From Piscinibacter sp. HJYY11 (GTDB lineage: Bacteria; Pseudomonadota; Gammaproteobacteria; Burkholderiales; Burkholderiaceae_C), in the NCBI RefSeq assembly GCF_016735515.1, contig NZ_JAERQZ010000001.1:1-64000 (forward strand): a DNA stretch of 64,000 nucleotides, in the 5' to 3' direction. The notes under the pieces are model-generated. The model ran no database searches and was not told where the DNA came from. It saw nothing but the letters and a program-made list of their open reading frames with translations. Below are positions 21,844-29,697 of this stretch, piece after piece (within the stretch, counting starts at the first letter, position 1; each line of letters begins with the position of its first letter). Made by a program: the position numbers and the translations under genes.

Positions 21844-22704
21844 ATGAACACCCACACCCGACTGGCGACCCGCTTCGCCGGCACCACGCGCAGCCTGCGC
21901 AGCGAGACAGTTCTGGACGAGCAGCAGATGCGCGCCGTGGCGCCGTCGATCTTCGCCGAGTGCAAGCACGTGAGCCGCTCCGAGCGATACACCTACATTC
22001 CGACCATCGACGTCCTGCGAGGGCTTCGCTGCGAAGGCTTCGAGCCTTTCATGGTGGCCCAGGGCAGGTGCCGCGCGCCAGGCAAGGAGGATTTCACCAA
22101 GCACCTGATCCGCCTGCGCCACGCGCGGGACGGAGATGGCGCGGCCCGCGCGCGCCCCGAGGCCCACGAGATCATCCTGATCAACAGCCATGACGGCGCG
22201 AGCTCTTACCAGATGCTCGCCGGTGTGCTGCGCTTCGTGTGCCTCAACAGCCTGGTGGTGGGCGACATCGCGCACGACATCCGGATCCCCCACAAGGGCA
22301 ACATCCAGGGCGAGGTGATCGAAGGGGCGTTCCGTGTGCTGGAGGACTTCGAGACCATCGACGCGTCCACCGAAGGCATGAAGTCGGTCACGCTTCAATC
22401 CGCAGAGGAGCAGGCCTTCGCGCGTGCGGCGCTCGCGCTGCGCTATGCGCAGCATCCGGCGGGCGTGCCGGTGCCCATCACGGCCGAACAGCTTGTCGAG
22501 CCGCGTCGCATGGAAGACCGCGGGGCGAGCCTCTGGGACAGCTTCCAGCGCGTGCAGGAGAACTTGCTGCGCGGCGGTCTGCGCGGGCGCACCGTGCAGG
22601 GCCGGCGCATGCGCACCCGCGAGGTCGGGAGCATCGATCGTGGCGTGAGCCTGAACCGCGCGCTGTGGACGCTGGCCGAGGAGATGCGCAAGCTCAAGGC
22701 GTGA
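21844..22704 (+). CDS. DUF932 protein
   Basis: A 286-residue protein with DUF932 features: a Tyr-rich KHVSRSERYTYIPTIDVL segment, MVAQGRCRAPGKEDFTKHLI, LINSHDGASSYQMLAGVLRF and CLNSLVVGD. DUF932 genes are very common on plasmids and ICEs, in clusters with ssb and radC, and their function is unknown. I chose ATG 21844 for its CAGGAGGTTCCGC leader. It is 97 bases after ssb and probably co-transcribed. A perfect hairpin follows. Confidence 0.85.
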   Translation: MNTHTRLATRFAGTTRSLRSETVLDEQQMRAVAPSIFAECKHVSRSERYTYIPTIDVLRGLRCEGFEPFMVAQGRCRAPGKEDFTKHLIRLRHARDGDGAARARPEAHEIILINSHDGASSYQMLAGVLRFVCLNSLVVGDIAHDIRIPHKGNIQGEVIEGAFRVLEDFETIDASTEGMKSVTLQSAEEQAFARAALALRYAQHPAGVPVPITAEQLVEPRRMEDRGASLWDSFQRVQENLLRGGLRGRTVQGRRMRTREVGSIDRGVSLNRALWTLAEEMRKLKA

Positions 22705-22711
22705 CCTGCTC

Positions 22712-22741
22712 TCCGCTGAATCCTGGGAAGGATTCAGCGGA
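22712..22741 (+). terminator. terminator after the DUF932 gene
   Basis: A perfect 13-bp inverted repeat (TCCGCTGAATCCT, loop GGGA, AGGATTCAGCGGA) begins 8 bases after the stop codon. There is no T-run after it, so it may be bidirectional or Rho-assisted. Confidence 0.6.
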
Positions 22742-22938
22742 CGGCGCGGCGCAGGGCAGGGGACGATCTACTTGGTCGCGCGGTGTGGTCGACTTGAACG
22801 GCGTCGGCCGGCCATCGAGGACCGGCCGATGCCTTCATCGCCTCGCCGTGCCGATTCGCCAACCTGGAGGACCGAAGGCATGTCCGAACCGCTATTCGTC
22901 CCGTTTCCCATCGTCGCGGAAAACGATCGTCCCGGTGC

Positions 22939-22952
22939 ATCGCAATTGCGAT
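22939..22952 (+). promoter_or_regulatory. 14-bp palindromic operator before the toxin-antitoxin pair
   Basis: ATCGCAATTGCGAT is a perfect palindrome 12 bases upstream of the antitoxin ATG and overlaps a possible -10 box (GATACGAT). It is a likely site for autorepression by the antitoxin. Confidence 0.55.
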
Positions 22953-22963
22953 ACGATGGGGCC

Positions 22964-23245
22964 ATGAAGACCGCCACCATTCCGTCCATCCGCGTCGAGC
23001 CCGAGTTCCGGGACGAGGTGGAAGCCGTCCTGGCGGAGGGCGAGACGCTCTCCCAGTTTGTGGAAGCTGCCGTTCGTGCCAGCGTCGCGCGGCGGCAGAC
23101 CCAGGCCGAGTTCATCGCACGCGGGCTGCGCTCGCGCGACGAAGCGCGGCGCACCGGTGACTATGTCTCGGCCGATGCGGTGGTCGTCGGCTTGCAGCGC
23201 AAGCTGGACGCGGCGCGCAAGCGGCTGGCCAAGCCCCGGAAGTGA
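22964..23245 (+). CDS. YlcI/YnfO-type antitoxin
   Basis: A 93-residue protein starting MKTATIPSIRVEPEFRDEVE, a ribbon-helix-helix-like start, then AVLAEGETLSQFVEAAVRAS and a long basic helix. This matches YlcI/YnfO-family antitoxins. ATG 22964 is chosen over the upstream 22880 start because the palindromic operator lies between them. It overlaps the toxin gene by 4 bases. Confidence 0.75.
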   Translation: MKTATIPSIRVEPEFRDEVEAVLAEGETLSQFVEAAVRASVARRQTQAEFIARGLRSRDEARRTGDYVSADAVVVGLQRKLDAARKRLAKPRK

Positions 23246-23559
23246 GCTTCAGGGTCCGCTTCACGCGTGCGGCCCAGTGGGACCTCGATCGCCTCTTCGA
23301 TTTCATCCTGGAGCGTGAACTGCGCAGCGAGACAGGCGACCTGTCCCTGCCCGAGCAGGCGCTCGCCGCAGTGCAGGCCGGGATCGCCACGCTGCGCAGT
23401 TCTCCGTTTACCTGCCGCAAGGCCGGCGACTCCGCCTTCCTGCGGGAGCTCGTGATTTCGTTCGGGCGTTCCGGCTACGTGGCGCTCTTCGAGATCGTCG
23501 GCGCGGACGAGATCGTCGTCCTGGCGGTGCGCCACCAGCTGGAAGACGACTACCACTGA
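23242..23559 (+). CDS. RelE/ParE-family toxin
   Basis: A 105-residue protein with the ParE/RelE pattern: FRVRFTRAAQWDLDRLFDFI, a helical AVQAGIATLRSSPFTCRK, and a C-terminal FGRSGYVALFEI then VVLAVRHQLEDDYH. The start is GTG 23242 in the GTGA overlap. ParE toxins poison gyrase and RelE toxins cleave mRNA; the subgroup is not clear. The pair probably acts as an addiction module for the element. It is convergent with the stb-like operon. Confidence 0.82.
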   Translation: MSFRVRFTRAAQWDLDRLFDFILERELRSETGDLSLPEQALAAVQAGIATLRSSPFTCRKAGDSAFLRELVISFGRSGYVALFEIVGADEIVVLAVRHQLEDDYH

Positions 23560-23565
23560 GGCGGA

Positions 23566-24021
23566 TCAGCGGAGGGGAAAGCCCCAGGTCATCAGCGACC
23601 AGGTGAGGGCGCTGGAGGCCAGCGACGCCACGCCGGCTGCCATCGTGCACATGAACCATTGGCGCCAGGGGCGTTCCAGCCGGTGGCGAAGCTGCTCGAG
23701 AGGTTGAAGCAGCTGACGACGGGCCGCGGCCATCTCCGTCCCGAAGGCCGCGCGCGCCGACTCGCTCATCGCCTGCGTCTGGAGACGCAGCACGTTCGCG
23801 GTGCTCTCGCGCGTGCGGCGGGCGATGTACTCGGCCGTTGACAGCTTGGCCTTTTCGGTCAGCAGGACCATCTGTCCTTCGAAGTGGGCGAGCTGGTCGG
23901 CCAGGTCGACGCGTGCACGCTCGAGCGCCGGGACCAGGACCTCGACCCTGTCGAGCACCCGCGCCATGTCGCCCAGCATCTCCGCAATCAGGGCCTCGCG
24001 GGCGGTGGGTGGGTGCGACAT
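23566..24021 (-). CDS. StbC/TraM-like conjugation accessory protein
   Basis: A 151-residue protein with a helical, coiled-coil-like middle (MLGDMARVLDRVEVLVPALE, ESTANVLRLQTQAMSESARA) and a C-terminal membrane helix (FMCTMAAGVASLASSALTW). It is the third gene of a leftward operon after an StbB-like ATPase, and its start overlaps the ATPase stop (TGATG). Position and topology match the third gene of stbABC or traKLM operons. The exact role is unknown. Confidence 0.65.
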   Translation of the reverse strand: MSHPPTAREALIAEMLGDMARVLDRVEVLVPALERARVDLADQLAHFEGQMVLLTEKAKLSTAEYIARRTRESTANVLRLQTQAMSESARAAFGTEMAAARRQLLQPLEQLRHRLERPWRQWFMCTMAAGVASLASSALTWSLMTWGFPLR

Positions 24022-24725
24022 CACGCCAGCGCCAGCCGAAGGGCCGTGAAGCAGGCGTCCAGTTGCGGGACGACACCCCGTGCGAGGCGATGGAGCGCCA
24101 GGCGCTGCGCCAGAGCCAGCACCTCCGAGCGGGAGGCGGCACGGGCAATCTCTGCCTTGTAGTCCGTCGCGTCGCCGGCCAGCTCGACGAGCGATCGTGT
24201 GCTGCTGCGGACAAGCGAATACACCTCGTTGTACGGCAGCACGATGGCCGGGTCGGGCTGCACGACACGCGACGCCGCGCAGTACGCCAGCAGCGTCTCG
24301 AAGGACCGCTCCAGCGGGTCGTCGTCGTCGACCTGGTTGAACAGCAGCCGCAGCCTGGCCGGTGGAACGCCGATGCGCGCGAGCTCCTCCAGGGTGGCGG
24401 CCGTGTCCTGCTGCTGCTTGCGCGCCGGCACCGTCGGCACGACGAAGACATCGAAGTCTTCCTGGCTGTCGCGGTAGCGCAGCATCAGCCTGAGCAGCTC
24501 CTCGACGTTGCTCGCGCCGATGTCGATCACGGCGTTGTCGGGGCCCTGGAGGAACTCCTGCAGCTGCGCAAATTGCCGGCCGCGGATGGTCACCGACGGG
24601 CCCTCGTCGGCGTTGATGCTCTCCACCGCCACGAGCTGGCAGTCGGGGATGCGCGGGGCCAGCAGGTGGCGGGCCACGGTGGTCTTGCCGACGTTCCCGG
24701 AGAAGTTGATGACGGCGATCTTCAT
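24021..24725 (-). CDS. StbB/TraL-like P-loop ATPase
   Basis: A 234-residue protein starting MKIAVINFSGNVGKTTVARH, with a deviant Walker A of the ParA/MinD type at residues 9-16. Further ATPase landmarks are AVIDIGASNVEELL and VFVVPTVPARKQ. In R388 and RP4-like plasmids the corresponding StbB/TraL sits next to oriT and influences plasmid positioning and transfer. The operon is StbA-like (ATGA overlap), this gene, then StbC-like. Confidence 0.82.
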   Translation of the reverse strand: MKIAVINFSGNVGKTTVARHLLAPRIPDCQLVAVESINADEGPSVTIRGRQFAQLQEFLQGPDNAVIDIGASNVEELLRLMLRYRDSQEDFDVFVVPTVPARKQQQDTAATLEELARIGVPPARLRLLFNQVDDDDPLERSFETLLAYCAASRVVQPDPAIVLPYNEVYSLVRSSTRSLVELAGDATDYKAEIARAASRSEVLALAQRLALHRLARGVVPQLDACFTALRLALA

Positions 24726-25123
24726 GAAGCCTCCTCGGATCGGAACAGGGGGTTGCTGGGGTGGGCCGCGAAGAAAGCCTCGGCGACGCGGCGACCGCGG
24801 GGACCTGCCGCAATCGCCGGCCCGGGACCACGTACACCGGCGTCCGGTCTCTCCGTCGGGCGTGGCACGACATCCGGCCCGTTTTGATGGAAGGCCTCCT
24901 CGAGGCTCGGGCGCTTCTGCGGACGTCGCACCTCGCGCCGAAGCGAAGCTTCCGTCGTCGTGATGCCCACGTCCTGCAGCGCCTCGAGGATCGCTGCATA
25001 GGTGTAGCCTTCCGCGCGCATGCGCAGGATCTCGGCGGCGTACGCGCCGGCCTTGCGGTCGACACGTCCGGGAGGACGTTTGGGCTGGAGTTGCACGACG
25101 GTCTCGCGGTGGAATGCCGCCAA
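24722..25123 (-). CDS. StbA/TraK-like DNA-binding protein
   Basis: A 133-residue basic protein. The middle KAGAYAAEILRMRAEGYTYA and ILEALQDVGITTTEASLRRE form a helix-turn-helix-like unit of the type used by TraK/StbA oriT-flanking binders. The C-terminal part is Pro/Arg-rich. The start is TTG 25123, since no ATG is available in frame near it. It is the first gene of the leftward operon, next to the oriT candidate, so it may bind there and repress its own promoter. Confidence 0.6.
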   Translation of the reverse strand: MAAFHRETVVQLQPKRPPGRVDRKAGAYAAEILRMRAEGYTYAAILEALQDVGITTTEASLRREVRRPQKRPSLEEAFHQNGPDVVPRPTERPDAGVRGPGPAIAAGPRGRRVAEAFFAAHPSNPLFRSEEAS

Positions 25124-25379
25124 TCTAGGTGCCGTGTGCAGCGCCTCGCTCGATGATTTGCGGGAGGGAATCAGCGGCTGCCCGTCGGAAGTTCGCCTGC
25201 TGCCCAGCGCCGTCCGGCGCGTCGTGGACCCATCTTCGGCGGCTTCGCGGCGGGGCTGCCGGGTACCGGTCGCTTGTCCGTCGGCTCAGCGTCGCGTTGC
25301 CGTCGCGTCTGCGCCGGCGGCTTGTCGCGTCACGGCGCGCCGTGCGCTGATTTTCTGCCTGGAATCGTCGCTCGTGGGA

Positions 25380-25440
25380 CCTCCTCACGACTCGATACTG
25401 AATCCATGGTGATTGCAGGATAGGCGGCACGCCGCCGAGT
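25380..25440 (-). other. oriT with IncP-type nic site (origin of transfer)
   Basis: On the minus strand the sequence TATCCTGC (25422-25415) matches the nic consensus of MOBP/IncP elements (cleavage TATCCTG|C). It is flanked by a perfect inverted repeat GGCGGC-AC-GCCGCC (25423-25436), as at RP4-type oriT. The site lies in the 353-bp gap between the divergent stb-like operon and the relaxosome operon, where oriT is expected. Nicking here would lead with the stb/radC side and bring the secretion genes in last. Confidence 0.72.
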
Positions 25441-25476
25441 TCACACACGCTACTCCGCTTCTCGATTCGCAGGCTC

Positions 25477-26043
25477 ATGCACACCCCTCCGCGCGACTTC
25501 GTCTCCGTCGACATGCGTGGCCTGAAGGCCGCGCTGCAGACGCGGTCGCGCGAGAGCGGCCGCAGCGTGTCGGACCTGGTGCGGACCGCCGTGGCCGGAT
25601 GGCTCGGCGCGGCGCATCTCGCCCCATCCGACACGATCCCCGATGCCAGCGACGGACATGCGACCCTGAAGGTGTCGATCCGCCTACATCGCACCGACGT
25701 CGAGCTGCTCGCCGCCCGTGCAAAGGACGCCGGCGTGTCACGAGGCGCCTTGATCCGTGGACTGCTCACCGAGGTCCCCGCGATGACGCAGTCCATGGCC
25801 AGGCCTGCGGACGTTCTCTCAGCGCTCGTGTGTTCCAACGCGCAGGTCGCGGCTCTCGGCAAACACGTCTCCCGGCTCTGCCTTCTTCTTGAACACGGCG
25901 ATGGATTGGCGGCGAGGCAGTACCGCATGCAACTGACAGGACTCGTGGATGAACTGCGTCAGCACCTCAGGCTCACGACGGAGGCGCTCGAGCTCCTGCG
26001 CGGCCGACGCGGCGGCGCGCCCACCCGGACGCGAAGCCCATGA
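25477..26043 (+). CDS. MobC/TraJ-like relaxosome accessory protein
   Basis: A 188-residue protein with an N-terminal DNA-binding-like part (FVSVDMRGLKAALQTRSRES, GRSVSDLVRTAVAGWL) and a C-terminal helical part (NAQVAALGKHVSRLCLLLEH, LTGLVDELRQHLRLTTEALE), the architecture of MobC-type nicking accessory proteins. It overlaps the relaxase by 4 bases. The second half repeats a ribbon-helix-helix-like unit (VSIRLHRTDVELLAARAKDA). Starts at ATG 25477, 37 bp from the oriT repeat. Confidence 0.75.
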   Translation: MHTPPRDFVSVDMRGLKAALQTRSRESGRSVSDLVRTAVAGWLGAAHLAPSDTIPDASDGHATLKVSIRLHRTDVELLAARAKDAGVSRGALIRGLLTEVPAMTQSMARPADVLSALVCSNAQVAALGKHVSRLCLLLEHGDGLAARQYRMQLTGLVDELRQHLRLTTEALELLRGRRGGAPTRTRSP

Positions 26044-26957
26044 GAGGAGACCCCCGCATCGATGGTCTGCTCGTCCAGTGGGGCGACCGGCTGTTCTATC
26101 CCGGCAATCGCAGCCGCGAAAGCTCAGCGCCTCGTCTGACCGGTCAGGCACTCCGCTCGCGTGCGAACCACTTTCGTGAGCGCATCGCCGCGACCGTCGT
26201 GCGCCGAGCGCCCCAGGTCATGGTCAAGGTGACCGGAGGAGGGCGGGGCATGCGGGCCATCGCGGCGCACTTCCGCTACATCAGCAAGAACGGTCGGTTG
26301 GAAGTAGAGGACGAGCAGGGCCACAAGCTTCGCGGGAAGGAGGCCGTGAAACTCATGGTGGAGGACTGGCAGTGGGGTGGCAGCCACATCCAGGAGGCGG
26401 GGAGCCGACGCGAGGCCTTCAACATCATCCTGTCGATGCCGAACGGAACGGACCCGTCGATCGTTCAGCGAGCCGCGCGTGAGTTCGCACAGGGCGAGTT
26501 CGAGGATCACAAGTACGTGATGGTGCTGCATGACCACCAGGCCAATCCCCACGTGCACCTGAGCGTCCGTGCGGAGTCGGTCCACGGCAGGCGCTTGAAT
26601 CCGCGCAAGGCCGATCTGGCGCGATGGCGGGAAACCTTCGCGGAGAAGCTGCGGGGATGGGGGATCGAGGCCGAGGCGTCGCGGCGGGGCGTGCGAGGGC
26701 CGACGACATCGCCGGCTCCGCTTTGGCGCCTCAAGGCGGCGGCAGAAGGGAGGCTGCGCCGCCTCTCGAGCGACAGGCCGACTCAGGCGCCCATGCCGGC
26801 TCACGTGCTCGAGGCGTGGCACGAACTGGCTCGGGCGCTGTCGGGGTCATCGTCTGAAGCCGATCGCCGCCTCGGAGCCCGTCTTCAGCAAGCGCGTGAC
26901 AAGGCGCGTGGGCCTGAGACGCGCGAGGTCGGCCCCAGACCGGTGGGTGGCCGGTGA
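26040..26957 (+). CDS. MOBP-type relaxase
   Basis: A 305-residue relaxase-domain protein. The metal-binding histidines of motif III are visible as VLHDHQANPHVHLSVRA (His164, His166, His171, His173). The segment MVKVTGGGRGMRAIAAHFRY (about residues 61-80) carries candidate catalytic tyrosine and DNA-contact residues. It should nick oriT at 25415 and stay covalently bound to the 5' end. The protein is shorter than TraI of RP4 and lacks a C-terminal primase or helicase. Clear partner of the MobC-like gene. Confidence 0.88.
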   Translation: MRGDPRIDGLLVQWGDRLFYPGNRSRESSAPRLTGQALRSRANHFRERIAATVVRRAPQVMVKVTGGGRGMRAIAAHFRYISKNGRLEVEDEQGHKLRGKEAVKLMVEDWQWGGSHIQEAGSRREAFNIILSMPNGTDPSIVQRAAREFAQGEFEDHKYVMVLHDHQANPHVHLSVRAESVHGRRLNPRKADLARWRETFAEKLRGWGIEAEASRRGVRGPTTSPAPLWRLKAAAEGRLRRLSSDRPTQAPMPAHVLEAWHELARALSGSSSEADRRLGARLQQARDKARGPETREVGPRPVGGR

Positions 26958-27068
26958 GCGGAGAGGGCCCGGTGGTCGGCGCGACGCGCGGCGGAGATGC
27001 GATGCGCGCTCAACGCGGCCGCGCTGGAACGTGATGAAGAGGGCGGCGCGAGGCCCGCCGGAGCAGGC

Positions 27069-28016
27069 CTAAGGAGCGAGGCTGGAGGATGGCAGGGAGG
27101 TTTCTTCAGACGGTTCGCGCGTTGATGCGCCGGCCCTGGCCCGCTCCAGGACGAAATCGATGAAGGCGCGCATCGCGCGTGTCTGGTGGCGGTGCGGCGT
27201 GTACAGCAGGTACAGCTGGCTGCCGAAGATGCTCAGCCGGTAGTCGTCGAGCGCGGTGAGCACCTCGCCGCGTTCCACGGCGTCCTGCACCACGTACTGC
27301 GGCACGAAGCCGACGCCGAGGCCTGCGAGGATGGCCTGTCGCATGAACGGATAGTTCTCGGAGATCAGCGTCGGTTCCAGCACGATCTCGTGCCGCTCGC
27401 CGCCGCGATACGCGGACATGCGCGTCTCGCGTCCGTAGACGATGGGCGTTATCAGCGGTGCCGATCGCAATTCCTGCAGCGTCTTCGGCAGGCCATGACG
27501 CGATGCGTAGTCCTGCGAGGCGCACGCGATGTATCGCACTGCACCCATCTCGCGGGCGACCAGCGCCTGAGGCGGCTCGTTCAGCACGCGGATCGCGACG
27601 TCGACCTCGTCGCTCAACAGGTCGTCCAGCCTGTGCTGGAAGTGAACGTGAAGGACGATGCCGGGGTAGAGCCGCTTGAATTCGATCAGCCAGTCGGCCA
27701 TCACCATCTGGCCGTAGCCGCTGGGCACGGCCACACGCACTCGGCCATGCAGGCTGCGCCCGAGATTGGCCACCATCTCGCGGGCCGCGAGCAGTTCGTT
27801 CTGGATCGACAGGCCGTGCTGGTAGAGACGCAGCCCGACCTCGGTCGGTTCGACGCGACGCGTGGTCCGTCGCAGCAGCTGCACCCCCGCCGCCTTCTCC
27901 AGCTGGTTCAGGTGGTAGCTGACGTTTGCGCGCGTCATGTTCAGCTTGCGGGCGGCCTGGCTCAGGTTGCCCGCTTCGATGATTTCGACCAGCAAGGTCA
28001 GTGCGCTGAGGTCCAT
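27069..28016 (-). CDS. LysR-family transcriptional regulator
   Basis: A 315-residue LTTR with the standard N-terminal winged helix (LTLLVEIIEAGNLSQAARKL, NMTRANVSYHLNQLEKAAGV) and a periplasmic-binding-protein-like effector domain (GRVRVAVPSGYGQMVMADWL, AILAGLGVGFVPQYVV). It diverges from the hydrolase gene at 28176 across a palindromic intergenic region, the usual LTTR layout, so it probably controls the degradation genes in response to a pathway intermediate. Confidence 0.92.
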   Translation of the reverse strand: MDLSALTLLVEIIEAGNLSQAARKLNMTRANVSYHLNQLEKAAGVQLLRRTTRRVEPTEVGLRLYQHGLSIQNELLAAREMVANLGRSLHGRVRVAVPSGYGQMVMADWLIEFKRLYPGIVLHVHFQHRLDDLLSDEVDVAIRVLNEPPQALVAREMGAVRYIACASQDYASRHGLPKTLQELRSAPLITPIVYGRETRMSAYRGGERHEIVLEPTLISENYPFMRQAILAGLGVGFVPQYVVQDAVERGEVLTALDDYRLSIFGSQLYLLYTPHRHQTRAMRAFIDFVLERARAGASTREPSEETSLPSSSLAP

Positions 28017-28021
28017 GCAAG

Positions 28022-28090
28022 TGTCAAAGAGTGTTTGACAGTCTGTTCAATGGCTCTGGAATTGTCAAGAAGAGTGGGCTGTTTGAACAA
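28022..28090 (+). promoter_or_regulatory. LysR operator region
   Basis: TGTCAAA-GAGTG-TTTGACA (28022-28040) is a perfect 7-bp dyad. TGTTCAA (28044-28050) and TTTGAACA (about 28081-28088) form a second, wider dyad. Both lie between the divergent regulator and hydrolase genes and are likely LTTR recognition and activation sites. Confidence 0.6.
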
Positions 28091-28175
28091 TCTGTCCGTG
28101 CTCTGCATGTCGCCCATGTGACGGCGCAGCAGAGGACGGAATCACGACGACATAAACCCATAAATGGAGACAGCC

Positions 28176-29684
28176 ATGAACCTTTCCGCCTTCTTGCGCC
28201 TTGGCGTGCTGCCGGCTGCCGTGCTTCTCACCGCGTGCGGTGGGGACGACGGCAGCGCCGCCGAAACCGATCCGGTCGTGTCCGGCGAGACGCGGCCGCA
28301 CGACACGCGCACCTTCACGATCGCCGCGCTGGATTCGACCGCCGTCTATCCGGACTACGCTGCCGGCCCCGGGGGGCAACACAGCTTCACCGCGGTGACT
28401 GGGTTCGAGGGAAGCAGCCGCTGGGCCGGGGAACTGAACGGTTCCGCCTACCGCATCGAAGTGCCGGCGAACTGGAACGGCGAGCTGGTGATGTACACGC
28501 ACGGCTACCGGGGCACGGGCTCCGCTGTGAGAGTCGACAACCCCTCCATCCGCCGTCACCTGCTGCAACAGGGCTATGCCTGGGCCGCGTCCAGCTACAG
28601 CAAGAACTACTACGACGTGCGCGCCGGCATCGAGGACACCAATGCCCTGGCCCTGGCGTTCAACAGCATCGCCACCGCGAAAGGGCGCACGCTGGCCACG
28701 CCGACGAAGATCTTCATCATCGGCCATTCGATGGGCGGGCACATCGCGGCCGCGGCCGTCGAAGCCGAGACCGTGGCGCAGGCCAGGAACCGGGTCGCCT
28801 ACGCCGGCGCCGTGCCGATGTGCGGCGTGACCGGCGACCTGGCGTTGTTCGACACGTTCGCGGCCATGCAGATCACGGCTCAGGCGGTCGCCGGCTTCGC
28901 CAGCAGCCCGTTGGCGAATCCCGGCTGGTCGTCTGTCGCTCCCCAGGTCAACGCCGCCCTCTGGTCGAGCATGCCGTCGCCTGCCAGCCCCACCGCCCCC
29001 TTCACACCCACGGCACTGGGTGAGAACTATGTGTCCATCCTCAAGCACCTGACCGGCGGTGAGCGTCCCCTGTTCCGCCTGGGCCTGACGATGCCTGGTA
29101 GTTCCTTCGGCTCCTCCTACGGTGTCTTTGGTGGCAATGGCACGGTCACCGGCATCCTCAACAAGTGGGCGACCGACACGACGCGCTTCACTTACACCAT
29201 CGATGGCAATGCGACGGCCAGCGCCGCGATCAATGCGTCGGCACAGCGGGTGAGGGCGGAACCCCTGTCCAACGCGCGCCGCCCCGACGGACTGCGGTGG
29301 GTTCCCAAGGTCAATGGCGAGGTGCGTGTGCCGGTGGTGGCCATCCACACGCTCGGCGACCTGTTCGTGCCCTTCAGCATGATGCAGGTCTACCGTCAGC
29401 GCGCCGAAGCCAAGGGCCGCGGCCACCTTCTCGTGACCCGTGCCATCCGGGGCATCAGCCATTGCGATTTCACCGAGGCAGAACAAAGCGAAGCGTTTGA
29501 CGCGATGGTGCAGTGGGAGAGGACGGGGGTGAGGCCCGCGGGCGACGACATCGTCACACCTTCGGTGGTCGCCGCCCCGAACTTCGGCTGCACCTTCACG
29601 CGCGCGCCCGTTCCCGGCACGGACTCGGCCTTCGTCGTCGGACTGCGCGGTCAGATCACCGGCGCCGGCGCCACCTGTCCGTGA
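28176..29684 (+). CDS. lipoprotein alpha/beta hydrolase, copy 1
   Basis: A 502-residue lipoprotein: signal LGVLPAAVLLTACGG with the lipobox cysteine, then a Thr/Ser-rich linker. The hydrolase domain has THGYRGTG as an oxyanion-region candidate, the nucleophile elbow IIGHSMGGH near residue 190, an acid candidate in HTLGDLFVPFS and the histidine in GISHCDF. It probably sits on the outer membrane or cell surface and attacks an ester. The next gene is a close paralogue. I prefer ATG 28176, which has GGAG upstream, over the in-frame ATG at 28164. Confidence 0.8.
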   Translation: MNLSAFLRLGVLPAAVLLTACGGDDGSAAETDPVVSGETRPHDTRTFTIAALDSTAVYPDYAAGPGGQHSFTAVTGFEGSSRWAGELNGSAYRIEVPANWNGELVMYTHGYRGTGSAVRVDNPSIRRHLLQQGYAWAASSYSKNYYDVRAGIEDTNALALAFNSIATAKGRTLATPTKIFIIGHSMGGHIAAAAVEAETVAQARNRVAYAGAVPMCGVTGDLALFDTFAAMQITAQAVAGFASSPLANPGWSSVAPQVNAALWSSMPSPASPTAPFTPTALGENYVSILKHLTGGERPLFRLGLTMPGSSFGSSYGVFGGNGTVTGILNKWATDTTRFTYTIDGNATASAAINASAQRVRAEPLSNARRPDGLRWVPKVNGEVRVPVVAIHTLGDLFVPFSMMQVYRQRAEAKGRGHLLVTRAIRGISHCDFTEAEQSEAFDAMVQWERTGVRPAGDDIVTPSVVAAPNFGCTFTRAPVPGTDSAFVVGLRGQITGAGATCP

Positions 29685-29697
29685 GCGAGGGCCCAGC

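Noticed and set aside
28176..29684. MHETase/tannase identity for the lipoprotein hydrolases
   Set aside because: The elbow is GHSMGGH rather than the tannase-type GCSTGG, and length and layout differ. Only general alpha/beta hydrolase is supported.
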